A stretch of 64,000 nt of DNA from the NCBI GenBank assembly GCA_023105745.1, contig JALGQZ010000004.1, positions 71,933,473 through 71,997,472 on the forward strand. The letters run 5' to 3'. Within the stretch, counting starts at the first letter, position 1; every line of letters starts with the position of its first letter. A program made the translations under genes and the position numbers. The notes beneath the pieces are model-generated. The model made no database searches, was not told the origin of the DNA, and saw only the letters and a list, made by a program, of their open reading frames with translations. The DNA is from Austropuccinia psidii. Its lineage: Eukaryota > Basidiomycota > Pucciniomycetes > Pucciniales > Sphaerophragmiaceae. Shown here one piece after another: positions 22,401-34,700 of the stretch.

Positions 22401-25400
22401 CCTTGTCCAAAGATGTTGTAAATACTTTAACAGAAATTAAAAATAGTATATTACCTCTAAAAGAAATTAAAGATAGTTTATTATCACTACAAGAAATAAA
22501 TAACAATTTATCTTCTTTAACAAAAATTGTTGTCCAAAACAAGAAAGAAATTGACAACATTAAGTTTATTGTTGAAAATAATAAACCAAAGAATTTAATT
22601 GACAATACTCAAAAATTAATACAAGGACAACAAGAATTGTATAAATACATAAAAGATATCAAAGACAAGACTTTGACAATCAATTATGATGTGAGTATTG
22701 ACAATCTTACAGAAAAATTAAATAAATTAAGTATTTATGTAGAAAAATTTGAAGAAAAGACTTCATCACACCAAAAATTACTTTTGGACCATGTGGAAAA
22801 AAGTGATGAAGCAAGAATGCATCTGAAAGATGATATTCAAAGTGAAATAAGGCTTATTACAGAAAAAATGGATAAAATTAATGAGGATGATTTAAATATG
22901 CCAAAGTTATCAACACCATTTTCTCATATAAGAAGCCCTGTTAAAACAAAAGAGGAATTGTCAAATACTTTCATAACAGACTTGAGTCACCAAGATAATA
23001 ACCAAGTCTTAATGAAGGAAGCACCTCAATTGAAGGAATGGCCAACATTCACAGGAGAAGGTGAATATGACCACATGTCATTTATTAAAACAATTGACAT
23101 GTTACAAGAAGACTATGCCATACCAGATGAATTAATCACTGCAAGATTACATTCATTGTTTGAGAAATCTGCAAAAAGATGGTATTATGGCATAAGACAA
23201 ACAAATGGTAAAAATACCTGGTCTTGGTGGAAACAAGAAATAATCACCAAGTGGGCAAATGATGCCTGGAGGTATAAGATAGAAAATGCATTTGAAAACT
23301 CTTTCTTTGACCCAGAGAAAGACAAACCTTTAACTTGGTTCTTAAAACAAGTTGAAAGGCTTAATGCACTGTACCCAGAAATGTCACAAAAGATGGTGCA
23401 CATGAAAATACTTAAAAAATGTGGAGGGGAACTAGAACATGCCCTAAGAAGCAGGTGTATAGAGCCATGCTCCACAGAAGAGTATATAAATGCACTAGAA
23501 GATATAGTGACAAGAACAAAAATTGGCAGGACTTGGAAAAAATTGGACATTAAAAGCCCAAATAAACCATTTATCAAAAAAGATAAATCAAAAGAATCCT
23601 TTAAGCCCAATACATCCAACAATAATGAGCAAAGAAAATGCCATAAATGTGGAGGTATTGGACACTTAGCCAATAATTGCCTTAAAAAAGCAAAGATTAA
23701 TGAAATTGTGGAAACAGAAAACCACAATGACAAAGAAGAGGAATCTGACTCTGAAAAAGAGACAGAAGAGTCAGAAAGCTCTGAAAGTGATGAAATCAAT
23801 ATAGTTAATGCACAAATTAATAATATTGATATAATTTATGAATTAATGGATGTTAATTCAAGCTTACCACAAGTTGGAACATCTGACACAAACCTGACAA
23901 ACATACAAGATGCGAAAATGTATAGAACCAAACCTGCAAGAGGAATGGGATATACAGCTGGAAAATCAAGTATAAGTATTGTTATGGTTGATAACCAAGA
24001 AGGAAAAGTTAACTTGGATACAGGAGCATATTGCACTTGTGTTGGCAAAAGTTATTTAAAAACCATTGTCCCAAACTGGCAAGAAAAACCTATGCCAATA
24101 CAAGGTGTCAAATTTAGTAGTGCAAGTGAGAGCATGAAGCCCCTTGGAATAATTGATTTAACACTAATTTTTCCTCATCCCTCACAATGTGTCAGAATTA
24201 AAGTAGAGTTTGTAGTAATGGACAACTGTACTAGTAATCATTTCATACTTGGGAATGACTACTTATCAATCTATGGTATAGATATCTCCAACCAAAAAGA
24301 TAGATATTTTACCATAGGAGATAACAAAAGACAAAAGTTTGGCTTCTTAAATAACAAAAAACAAATCACAGTTATTAAGAAGGAAGAAAAAATTCCAGAA
24401 AAGGAACTTTTTATATCTGAACAACTTAAAGAGGCAGAATTCAATCAAGAATTAACCGAAAAAATGAAAGAAAAATTGATTGACCTCTTATTTAAGTATA
24501 AAAATGCCTTCGCTACTGACAAAGAGCCACTAGGTGCCATAATTGGACATGAAGTGGATATAATTCTTAATGTAGAAAAACCTTACCCACCTTTATTAAG
24601 AAGACCTGCTTATCCAGCCAGTCCAAGGGCTAGAGAAGCCTTAGAAGTGCATATTAAAGAATTAATGGACCTTGGAGTATTAAGAAAGGTTGGACATAAT
24701 GAACAAGTAGAAGTTACTACACCTGTCATTGTAACTTGGCATAATGGAAAATCAAGGATGGTAGGAGACTTCAGAGCCCTGAACACCTATACCATTCCAG
24801 ACAGATATCCAATACCTAGAATCCATGAGACATTGACCCAATTGTCACAAGCTAAGTTAATCACAGCTATGGATGCTCTTAAGGGTTTTCATCAAAATGT
24901 CTTAACAGACAATGCCAAGAAACTACTAAGAATAATAGTCCACTTTGGAATTTTTGAATACTTAAGAATGCCATTTGGGATAAAAAATGCACCTTCCCAT
25001 TATCAAAGAATGATGAATACCATATTCCCTGAAGAATTATCAGAAGGATGGTTAATTATCTATATTGATGATATCATAGTTTGCTCAGAAACTTGGGAAA
25101 ATCACCTTACAAGACTAGAAAGGGTACTACAAAAAATAGTCCAAGTGAATATGAAAATTTCCTTGAAAAAGTGTCATTTTGCATATAGTGAATTAAAAGC
25201 ACTAGGACATGTTGTATCTGGACTTAGTCTAGGCATAGACAAAAATAAAGTAGCAGCAGTACTACTCAAACCAATTCCTCAAACCAAAAAAGAAATGCAA
25301 TCATTTTTAGGATTTGCTGGTTACTATAGACAGCATATAAAAGACTTTGCAAAAATTGCCAAATCCTTATATAAATTATGTGACCAACAAACAGTTTATG

Positions 25401-27397
25401 AAATGACTGAAGAAAGGGTCAAGGCATATGAAGAATTAAAAAATTCACTAACAAATGCCCCATTTCTTATAATTCCAGATTGGAAACTACCCTTCAAACT
25501 GTACATTGATGCTTGTGGAGAAGGATTAGGTGCTGCACTTCACCAAACACAAATTATCAATGATAAACCAGTGGAAGGACCAATTTGTTTCATTTCAAGG
25601 CAAATAAAGCCAACAGAAGCAAGGTATGGAGCAAGCCAAATGGAATGCTTATGCATAGTGTGGGCTTTAGAAAAATTGCATTATTATTTGGATGGCACAG
25701 TATTTGATGTAATCACAGACTGTAATGCTGTGAAATCACTATTAAATATGAAGACTCCAAATAGACATATGCTGAGATGGCAAATTGCTATCCAAGAATA
25801 TAGAGGAAATACGACTATTGTACATAAATCCGGAAACATTCATAAAAATGCAGATGGTCTTAGCAGATGGCCTTTAGCAAATACCCCTGACAATCCAGCA
25901 TGGGTACCACAAGAAGAGCACCATATAGAAGGAATATGTGTCACAGACATAGGCACAGAATTCTTTAACCAAGTTAAAGAAAGCTATAAGACAGACAAAA
26001 ATTGCCATATCTTAAGCCAACTTCTAATGAAAGACTGCAAAGATCCATCACTTTCATCAAAACTAGATGAAATATGGAAAAAGGCATATGATGAAGGAAG
26101 ATTCCACCTCCTTGATGGAATCCTTTACCATAGAACAAAACACACATGTGTTATGGCCTTAACAGATAGAACACTAATAAACACTATTTTACATGAGTGT
26201 CATGATAGTGTTGCATCTGGACATCTCTCAGAAGATAGGAAACTAGAGAGGGTGAAAACCTGCTCTTGGTGGCCAAATTGGAAGAAATATGTTTCAGAGT
26301 ACTGCCAAACCTGTGACAGATGTCAAAAAGCCAACAGAGCCACAGGAAAGAAATTTGGAATGATGATCCAAATCCAAGAACCAAAATCTCCATGGGAAAT
26401 AGCTCATATGGATTGGGTAACAGCACTACCTCCAGGAGGAGACAGGAGCTATAATGCATGTCTAGTGTTAGTTGACAGGTACAGTAAAACTCCCCTGTTC
26501 TTACCATGTCATAAAGATGACACAGCTATGGATACAGCCATAATGATATGGAATAAAGTCATTAGCCACACAGGCTTATTCCAAAATATCATACGTGACA
26601 GAGACCCAAAGTTCACGTCAGTATTATGGACAAACCTCCATAACTTGTTTGGGACAAAATTGTCATTCTCAACAGCTTACCATCCTCAAACTGATGGCTT
26701 AGCAGAAAGAATGATACAAACCCTAGAGGATATGATCAGAAGATTCTGTGCTTATGGGCTAGAATTCAAAGATTCTGATGGTTTTACCCATGATTGGTGT
26801 ACACTAATACCAGCACTTGAACTGGCATATAAGACATCAATCCATTCTTCTACTGGCAAAACACCAGCAATGCTAGAGAAAGGTTGGAATCCAAGACTTC
26901 CTTATGATACCCTCAAAAAGGACTTGGTGGACATACATCCAAAAGCAAGAAGTTTTAAGATAATGCTTGACAAAGCAAGACACCATGCAAACAGATGCAT
27001 GCAAGACTCTTTCAAATATGCAAAAGAAAGATGGGACAAAAGTCATAAACCACCTGACTTCAAAATAGGAGATTTGGTATTAGTATCAACTCTTAACTTT
27101 AATAACATAAAAGGACCAAAGAAATTGAAAGATTCCTTTACAGGACCATTTATGGTAAAAGCACTTCATGGACCCAATGCTGTACAATTGGAACTTACAG
27201 GTGATTTAATGAATAAACACCCAACTTTCCCTGTAAGTCTTATAAAACCTTACAGCTCAAGTGACAAAGAATTATTTCCACTAAGAAATAAACCCCCACT
27301 TGAAATTCCCCCTTTGGAGGAAGGAGAAGAAAAAAGAATTGTAAAAGTCCTTAAAGAAAGAAGGACAAGGAAAAAAAAGAAAGAGAATACCTTGTAA
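21707..27397 (+). CDS. Element B Gag-Pol polyprotein (C-terminal frameshift)
   Basis: 1896 codons. After an overprinted N-terminal region (to about residue 230) come heptad-like repeats (about 240-400), a Gag domain (about 440-610, [20 protein letters not shown]), a zinc knuckle [14 protein letters not shown], a protease with LDTGAY, reverse transcriptase with YIDDII, RNase H with [10 protein letters not shown] and NADGLSRW, and integrase with HHCC and the D,D,E residues (DWV, RDRD, LAERM). The usual SDRD reads RDRD here. An 8-base A run (27371-27378) carries a 1-nt slip: the frame ends at 27397, while the chromodomain tail (EYLVRYRN..., [10 protein letters not shown]) continues in another frame to TAA 27502-27504. 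It is otherwise intact, so the slip may be a recent mutation or an assembly error. Confidence 0.95.
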   Translation: MTTRRGSQYSIQSDGAGLRGRTDPSKGKRKGNIPSGTESTQGSALSQRQVPEMPMISEPELELSMSNSNRYKSHSEGSNRHLHEPIQAVLHSVQGQRLGNAASNTPRSDELLAHPEKFPQRGGDSEILQWMESTVIQTSNQKNQGLPRQKEGGNQGRSPSSFYQQAPSQPTSPRREEEQEKALEETIFPKLQDPKNSKGCHGQCFQHGQNLDGIQGKGRAKNETTSFPKEITLSKDVVNTLTEIKNSILPLKEIKDSLLSLQEINNNLSSLTKIVVQNKKEIDNIKFIVENNKPKNLIDNTQKLIQGQQELYKYIKDIKDKTLTINYDVSIDNLTEKLNKLSIYVEKFEEKTSSHQKLLLDHVEKSDEARMHLKDDIQSEIRLITEKMDKINEDDLNMPKLSTPFSHIRSPVKTKEELSNTFITDLSHQDNNQVLMKEAPQLKEWPTFTGEGEYDHMSFIKTIDMLQEDYAIPDELITARLHSLFEKSAKRWYYGIRQTNGKNTWSWWKQEIITKWANDAWRYKIENAFENSFFDPEKDKPLTWFLKQVERLNALYPEMSQKMVHMKILKKCGGELEHALRSRCIEPCSTEEYINALEDIVTRTKIGRTWKKLDIKSPNKPFIKKDKSKESFKPNTSNNNEQRKCHKCGGIGHLANNCLKKAKINEIVETENHNDKEEESDSEKETEESESSESDEINIVNAQINNIDIIYELMDVNSSLPQVGTSDTNLTNIQDAKMYRTKPARGMGYTAGKSSISIVMVDNQEGKVNLDTGAYCTCVGKSYLKTIVPNWQEKPMPIQGVKFSSASESMKPLGIIDLTLIFPHPSQCVRIKVEFVVMDNCTSNHFILGNDYLSIYGIDISNQKDRYFTIGDNKRQKFGFLNNKKQITVIKKEEKIPEKELFISEQLKEAEFNQELTEKMKEKLIDLLFKYKNAFATDKEPLGAIIGHEVDIILNVEKPYPPLLRRPAYPASPRAREALEVHIKELMDLGVLRKVGHNEQVEVTTPVIVTWHNGKSRMVGDFRALNTYTIPDRYPIPRIHETLTQLSQAKLITAMDALKGFHQNVLTDNAKKLLRIIVHFGIFEYLRMPFGIKNAPSHYQRMMNTIFPEELSEGWLIIYIDDIIVCSETWENHLTRLERVLQKIVQVNMKISLKKCHFAYSELKALGHVVSGLSLGIDKNKVAAVLLKPIPQTKKEMQSFLGFAGYYRQHIKDFAKIAKSLYKLCDQQTVYEMTEERVKAYEELKNSLTNAPFLIIPDWKLPFKLYIDACGEGLGAALHQTQIINDKPVEGPICFISRQIKPTEARYGASQMECLCIVWALEKLHYYLDGTVFDVITDCNAVKSLLNMKTPNRHMLRWQIAIQEYRGNTTIVHKSGNIHKNADGLSRWPLANTPDNPAWVPQEEHHIEGICVTDIGTEFFNQVKESYKTDKNCHILSQLLMKDCKDPSLSSKLDEIWKKAYDEGRFHLLDGILYHRTKHTCVMALTDRTLINTILHECHDSVASGHLSEDRKLERVKTCSWWPNWKKYVSEYCQTCDRCQKANRATGKKFGMMIQIQEPKSPWEIAHMDWVTALPPGGDRSYNACLVLVDRYSKTPLFLPCHKDDTAMDTAIMIWNKVISHTGLFQNIIRDRDPKFTSVLWTNLHNLFGTKLSFSTAYHPQTDGLAERMIQTLEDMIRRFCAYGLEFKDSDGFTHDWCTLIPALELAYKTSIHSSTGKTPAMLEKGWNPRLPYDTLKKDLVDIHPKARSFKIMLDKARHHANRCMQDSFKYAKERWDKSHKPPDFKIGDLVLVSTLNFNNIKGPKKLKDSFTGPFMVKALHGPNAVQLELTGDLMNKHPTFPVSLIKPYSSSDKELFPLRNKPPLEIPPLEEGEEKRIVKVLKERRTRKKKKENTL

Positions 27398-27504
27398 GGT
27401 ATAGAAACCCAACTCAAGAAGATGAATGGCTACATGAGAAAGATATAACAAATGCTGATAAACTACTGAGGAGGTTTAGACATGAAAGAAAACCTAAAGA
27501 ATAA
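27380..27504 (+). pseudogene. Displaced chromodomain tail of element B Pol
   Basis: [15 protein letters not shown] and [11 protein letters not shown] are encoded here out of frame with the main ORF and match the Pol ends of C and F. The displacement starts in the A run at 27371-27378. Confidence 0.85.
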
Positions 27505-27622
27505 CAAAATCAAGCATTATTGAGCTTCAGGACCGATAAAGTCTAATGAAGAGGTAGGACAGTGGATGATACCCTAATCACACATATCAGATTGTGGTAC
27601 AATCTTTTTTGGGGTTAGGGAA
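27505..27622 (+). promoter_or_regulatory. 3' untranslated region and polypurine tract of element B
   Basis: Short spacer after pol ending TTTTTTGGGGTTAGGGAA directly before the LTR at 27623. The GGGGTTAGGGA part is the likely plus-strand primer, though it is interrupted by TT. Confidence 0.65.
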
Positions 27623-29649
27623 TGTGAGCCTTTGAGATATGACCACATACCCAATAAGGTCACAAAAAAGACTCAGAATAATTATACCTTTAATATAATT
27701 ATATTAAAAATACTTAGAATAATTATAAATCAAAAATAATTACTTAAATATACAAAAAAAACCACAAATTGGTACAAAAATTGGTTTAACTTAAACACCA
27801 ATAAATCAACATGTAAAATAAATTATACCATTGGATTCCCCATGGTAAAATACACATATACCATTTTTATGGCATATCTGTAAAGTCAATATTTAATGAA
27901 TTATAAGGTATAATACCTTATAAAAACCATAAAACCTTATTTATCTCAGGAACTAATGAAACAACATGTGAAATAAATTGTACCAGTGGATTCCCCACAG
28001 AAATCCACACATAAAACGATTAATAAGCTAAGTTCCAAAGTTAATACTTAAGGAATTAACCTGAATATATGCACTTTTTTGGTCAATGCATATATTCAAG
28101 GATCATAGCTAATATCTCTTAAACTATACATGATAGAATGATGAACCAAAAAATAAAGTTACCACGTAATTACTGTAGGAACACAGATATTAACTTTATT
28201 TTACAAATTATAAACAAGGTTCAAACCATGATGAAATATTGATAAATATCAACAGAGCTGTTGACCACTTTGTTGTGAAAGTGTTCCAAACTTAAAAAAA
28301 AGTATAAAGTTGGATTCTACTAGTTCATTAATGAAGAATGATGTAATTTTTATTATTAAATTCAGGGTATAACCCCCTGAAATCAAGGTTTGAAGTTTAA
28401 AATATTGAATTTCAACAGAAAAGATGAGTTACAAGAAAAATCATCAAAATTAGAGTTTTGATGATGTAATAAAAAGCTCTTGGAAGCATAATACGGTTAT
28501 GCCAAGCTATCAGAATTCACTCTCTGAATTGCTTTACCGTGTAGATCTTAAAAGATATTGAGGATCAAAGTTTGAGCTTAATTTGGGCAGTTATGATCAC
28601 TCACAGTAACCTTAATTTAAGTTTAACAGTCTTAAGAGTGATACAATTGGTGAATAATATTAGTTTATGATTAAAACTAATAAAATCCACGAAATTTGGG
28701 GTTCTGCCAAGCCTCTGATGTCATCAAACTTAGAGTTATAGTGATAACTCTAAATAATGGTGTAATAATGATGTAATATGGTTTGATAATGATGTAATCA
28801 TCTCCAAGCCTTAAAATATTGATCAATTCCAGTGGGTATGATCAGTACATGTCTACTAGAAGCTTGTTGGACTCTAGGAGGGAGGTATGTACTATAAATA
28901 GAGCTCTTTTTTACTCTATTTTCCCCTCAGACGCATCAAAAACATTAAATCAATTAAATCAAAGGTAATTTCTTTATTCTTTATATATAAAACTATTATA
29001 TTATTAAAGACCAAAGACCACCTTATTATAATCATCTATTTTGACGTGATTAAATCATTTATTTAATTGTTTTTGTTAAAAATCTCTCTAAAAACTCATT
29101 TCCACGTAAAAATCCAGAATAATTTGTAATTTTCTTTATTTTTATTGTAAATACAATTTGAAAAGGTTGTATTTATATTTTTTGGCGTAAAATATTTCAA
29201 AATTATTATATTAAGTGTTAAAAGTAGGTTATTTTCTCTTATTATAATAATTTCTCTATTATTACTCTCTTAATAATTCTCTAATTAATATAAATAGTAT
29301 TTATATTAATTCATAGCTTTAATATTAGTAATATTATTGTTATTAATTGTTTTTTATTAATAAAAAGCAATTTTTTACGCCTTTATCATTTGTTGGTAAC
29401 AATAATAAAGAGCTTTTTAAATATATTAATTATTTTATATTAATATATTTATTTATTAAATTATATTTTCATAATATAAATTATATTATTATATTTATTT
29501 AATAATATAATTATTTTACGCCATAATAATAATAATTATTTATTACTATTATATTTTTAATCTTATTTATTCAATTCATAAGGACATTCAGAGTACAATA
29601 AGTAATAAATTAGTAATTTTTACTTATTGTTTCATAGTCAAACCTTACA
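27623..29649 (+). repeat. 3' LTR of element B
   Basis: 2027 bp copy of 18946-20971, followed by ATACC at 29650-29654, which also serves as the left duplication of element C. Confidence 0.95.
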
Positions 29650-29654
29650 ATACC

Positions 29655-31576
29655 TGTAAGATGTGACTATGAAACTGATGATAATATTACTATTAATCAA
29701 CAGTACTATGTCTGTTCTTATGAAATATAATAATAAAAATTATTATAACCACAATTAAATAATTATAAAATTATTTCTTTCACGTGTTATACACTACTAG
29801 TGATTATAACAGTGAGCAGTAATTGTCTACTAGAATCAATTACAAGAAGAATTTAATAATAAAAACTTCTTTTATTAAAATAATAAAATTATTTTAATAT
29901 ATAATTATCTTTTACAAGAATAATTATAAAGATAATTCTTGAAGAAAACTATTACTAGAGAAAAACTTTAAGAATTAAAGATAAATGACTCACTAATACT
30001 CCAAAGAGCTTATTGATAGATATAAGTAGAGAAATTTGACGTAGAATTGTGGATTTAAGGGATCAAAATGAATTTATAAAGGTATTACAACAATATGTAG
30101 TTGATTTCTATGATTTCACGTCTTTCTGATTGATTCTGAAAGAATAAAACACTTAAGAAAAGTTTTAACTAATACTTACTTGTTGGTAATATTGATATAA
30201 ATGATTTAATAAGATGATGATATGGAAAAACAGCAAGAAGAGGCTTCTTTTAAGTCTACAACAGCTCACAGAGGCGTGCCATGGAGCAAACTGAAAAACC
30301 AGTGAGTGAGAAAACAATAAACCTTTTTGGATTAATGATTGCATCATCTGTTGTCACGTAAGATTATCATAATTACTTAATTAATGCTTTTACGTGACTA
30401 CCAACCCCAATATGGTTAAGAATAAAAGGAGTAACATCTGTAAATCTTCTTTTATTCTAAAATAATCATTGATTTCTCAAAGTTATCAATGTTATTGCCA
30501 ATTTCATCACAGGTAGTAATTACTGTGAATTTTTGAAGATTCAGTGTTTCATGTAGAATGGTCAAAAATGGACTGTAAGTAAAACGTTTAATTTTACTAG
30601 TAAAACCATAATTCTTTTTGGTTGTACCATAGATAATACAGTTCTTCATTGGTCCTGAACGTTTCAGGAAGATTCATTAAGAATTGTATTTTTAATGAAT
30701 TTTTGAAGTGTTTACCTCATTTCTACGTAGAATTGCAAATAGCAGTATTTTGCTGGTTGCTATGAGGTAAATCAATGAATATGAATCCCAAAAGGGTTTT
30801 AATTACCCTTTTAGGGTCTAGTCATGGAAAGTCATCAAGAATTGACGTGGTTACAGGAGTCTAAGTAGCTCATTACCTCCTTGGCACGTCAAAATAGCAG
30901 GTTATTTGCTATTTTTCTTGTGATTACAGTAAGTGTAACTTGGTAACCAAGTTCCCAAAAAGTTTTAGTTTACCAATTGGGCCAAGATGAGCCATGGATC
31001 CATGCTCTGGAGCTATCCACGCCTCTGAGGCCTCAGAAGTTGGGTACCCTGGCTCTCTTTGATGTCTTTTGTCCCCCTTGCTTATTTTTTACGTCAAAAT
31101 AGTAATTTAAGCTTAAAGTGAGATATCCACTATGGGTGTACCAAAAGTCCATGTAGGAATACCATGATATTAAGTGCTCAAAACATGCATAACACTATTC
31201 TTAGTGTATATGTAACATGGGATTTCTCACTTTCCGATTATTTTGGCTAAAAATCAAGAAAAACAAAAATTTTCACGGATCTTTTATGTGGTATTAATGA
31301 TGTGGTATTGAAGTATTTTCCATTTTACCACCTCAAATACTTAAATTGAGCTTATTCACTCTATGGAGCTACCCTAGGTGAATTTTTGTGTAGAATCCAA
31401 ATCTGGTCTTAAATCCATGGATTTACTTACTCAATAAAAAGTTATTCATCTTTTCTGAAATTGGAAATGATGAATTTTGAATATATGCATGACTTATGAG
31501 TTTTGCATAATTCAAAATTTCTTTTTAAGATAATTGTGGTCTATTTGGGTATGTAAAATATACCTCAAGGCTCACA
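29655..31576 (-). repeat. 3' LTR of element C
   Basis: 1922 bp; on the reverse strand TGTGAGCCTTGAGGTATATT...ACATCTTACA. All three C-type LTRs carry a short open frame (for example 30452-30649), which I take as chance within a conserved LTR. Confidence 0.95.
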
Positions 31577-31590
31577 TTCCCTCCCGCAAA
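31577..31590 (-). promoter_or_regulatory. Polypurine tract of element C
   Basis: On the reverse strand, GCGGGAGGGAA after a T run lies directly before the 3' LTR. Confidence 0.8.
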
Positions 31591-31716
31591 AAAATAAAAT
31601 TGTACTACAATTTTATTAGTGATAAAAGAATAAGGCCCCAAAGGGGGTTAATGTCCACTGTCCAACCTCTTCACATTACTCAGATCAAGTAATTTAAAGC
31701 ACATTTATAGACATAT

Positions 31717-34700
31717 TCAGGCTTGTGGCCTTCTTTCATGTCTAAATCTTCTTAAGAGTTTATCTGAGTCAGGTATTTCTGATTCTGCCTTCCATTCATC
31801 TTCATGTACTGGATTTCTATATCTGACAAGATATTCTCTTTGATTTTTACCCCTAAGTCTCCTTTCTTTAATGAATTTCTTTATCTTTCTGTCTTCTTTC
31901 TGTTCCACAGGGGGCACAGTCAAAGGAGTTGGGTTTCTTAAAGGAAACAATTCTTTGTCAGCTGGTTGATAAGGCTTTATCAAGCTGACTGGAAATGTGG
32001 GGTGTTTATTTTCCAATTCACCACTCAATTCCACTTCAACTGCATTGGTTCCATGTAAAGCAACAATAACAAAAGGTCCTACATAAGAATCTTTAAGTTT
32101 CTTTGGGCCTTGGATATTATTAAAATTCAAGGTTGAAACTAGAACTAAGTCCCCTACTTTGAAGTCTGGTACTTTATGACTCTTGTCCCACTTCTGTTTT
32201 GCATAATCAAAAGCATCATCCATACTTTGTTTTGCATGGTGTTTCACTTTATAAAGCATTATCTTGAAGCTGGAAGCTGTAGGATGAATGTCAATCAAGT
32301 CTTTCCTCAGTGTGTCTGCTGGGAGTCTTGGATTCCATCCTTTCTCTAACATAGCAGGAGTTTGTCCTGTGGAAGAATGGACTGATGTCTTGTATGCCAA
32401 TTCTAATGCAGGTATCAGAGTGCACCAGTCATGGGTAAAGCCATCTGAGTCTTTGAATTCTAATCCATAAGCACAGAATCTCCTGATCATGTCTTCTAAA
32501 GTCTGAATCATCCTCTCTGCTAGCCCATCTGTTTGAGGGTGATATGCTGTAGAGAATGATAACTTAGTCCCAAACAATCTATGAAGATTGGTCCAAAGTG
32601 CAGATGTGAACTTGGGATCTCTGTCACTTATGATATTCTTAAATAATCCTGTATGAGAAATAACTCTACTCCATAAAAGAAGAGCTGTATCCATAGCAGT
32701 GTCATCTTTATGACATGGTAAGAATATGGGAGTTTTGCTATATCTGTCTACAATGACTAAACAAGCATTAAATCCTTTGTCACCACTTGGAGGAAGTGCT
32801 GTGACCCAATCCATGTGAACAACTTCCCAAGGGGATTTTGGTTCTTGAATGTGGATCATCAATCCAAATTTCTTGCCTGTACTCCTGTTTGCTTTCTGGC
32901 ATCTATCACAGGTATGGCAATACTCAATGGTTTCCTTTCTCCAGGATGGCCACCATGCACAATTCTTCACTTTTTCAAGTGTTCTGTCTTCTGATAGGTG
33001 TCCAGAGTAAATGCTATCATGGCATTCATGAAGAATGGTATTGATAAGCAGTCTACTACACAGTGTCATCACACAAGAATGTTTTGTTCTATGGTAAATA
33101 ATCCCATCAAACAAGTGAAATCTTCCTTCAGAATAGGAAGTTCTCCAAACTTCATCTAGTGTATTAACCAAAGATGTGTCTTTGCAGTCTTTATCTAATA
33201 AAGAAGTCAAGATATGGCAATTCTTGTCTTGTTTATAAGACTCTCTGACCTCTTCAAAGAATTCAGTCCCAATATCAGTTATGTTAATTCCTTCAATTGG
33301 AATCTGTGGTTCAGCTTCCAAAGGTACATAAGCTGGGTTATCAGGAGTGTTGGCTAAAGCCCATCTACTAACTCCATCAGCATTCTTGTGAATGTTTCCT
33401 GCTTTATGAACTATAGTCATGTTTCCTCTATATTCTTGAATGGCTATTTGCCATCTCAACATATGTCTGTTGGGAGTTTTCATGTTAAGAAGTGACTTCA
33501 CGGCATTACAGTCAGTTATCACTTCAAAAACACTGCCATCAAGGTAATAGTGTAATTTCTCAAGTTCCCATACCAAACATAAGCACTCCATTTGGCTTGC
33601 ACCATATCTGGCTTCTGTTGGTTTGATTTGTCTTGAGATATAACAAACTGGTCCTTCTGTAGGTTTGTCATCAATAATTTGGACTTGATGTAGGGCTGCC
33701 CCTAATCCATCTCCACATGCATCAATGTACAATTTAAAAGGAATATTCCAGTCAGGCATGAGGAGTAAAGGTGCTTCTGTAAGGGCTTTCTTTATCTTCT
33801 CATAAGCTTTAATTCTTTCCTGTGTCATCTCAAATACAGTCTGTTGATCACAGATTCTGTAGAGTGACTTGGCTAGAATTGCAAAATCTTTCAAGTGTTG
33901 CCTATAGTAACTAGCAAATCCAAGAAAAGACATCATTTCTTTTTTATTCTGGGGTATTGGCTTAAGTAACACTGCTGCCACTTTATTCTTGTCAATACCC
34001 AAGCTCAAACCAGAAACAACATGTCCTAATGCTTTGAGTTCTTCAAAACCAAAATTGAATTTCTTAAGTGAAATTTTCATGTTCACTTATGCAACTTTAT
34101 GAAGTACTCTTGCAAGTCTTTCAAGGTGCAAAGACCATGAGTCAGAACATATAATAATATCATCAATATAAATGATAAGCCATCCTTCAGATAATTCTGT
34201 GGGGAAGATTCTATTCATCATTCTTTGATAATGAGATGGAGCATTTTTAATGCCAAATGGCATTCTAAGATACTCATAAATACCACAGTGAGTGATAATT
34301 CTAAGTAATTTCCTAGCTTTAGGAATCAAAACATTTTGATGGAAGCCTTTTAATGCATCAATTGATGTTATATACTTGGCTTTAGACAATTGAGTCAAGG
34401 TTTCTTGGATTCTAGGGATTGGATACCTATCTGGAACTGTGTAGGTATTAAAAGCTCTAAAGTCTCCAACCATTCTTGATTTATCATTATGCCATGCAAT
34501 AATAACAGGTGTTGTCACTTCAACTTCCTCATTATGGCCTACTTTCCTTAGCACACCAAGTTGGATCAACTCTTGGATATGTTTTTCCAAGGCTTCTCTA
34601 GCTCTGGGACTGGCTGGATAAGCTGGTCTTCTAAGTACTGGAGGATATGGTCTATCAATATTAAGAGTAATATCAATTTCATGTCCCCTTATAGCGCCTA

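Larger units (their letters stand above)
18946..29649 (+). mobile_element. Element B: full-length Ty3-type retrotransposon
   Basis: 10.7 kb, LTRs 18946-20971 and 27623-29649, duplication ATACC (18941-18945, 29650-29654). Same plan as element A: tRNA-type primer site, leader exon, overlapping accessory frame, Gag-Pol, purine tract. Gag-Pol is open except for a single-base slip near its C-terminus. The LTRs show visibly more differences than those of A (roughly 2% by eye), so B looks somewhat older. Confidence 0.95.

Noticed and set aside
30452..30649. Short ORF repeated in all three C-type LTRs (also 38816-39013, 47644-47841)
   Set aside because: The LTRs are nearly identical because they are young, so conservation of this frame carries no information; it has no protein features.
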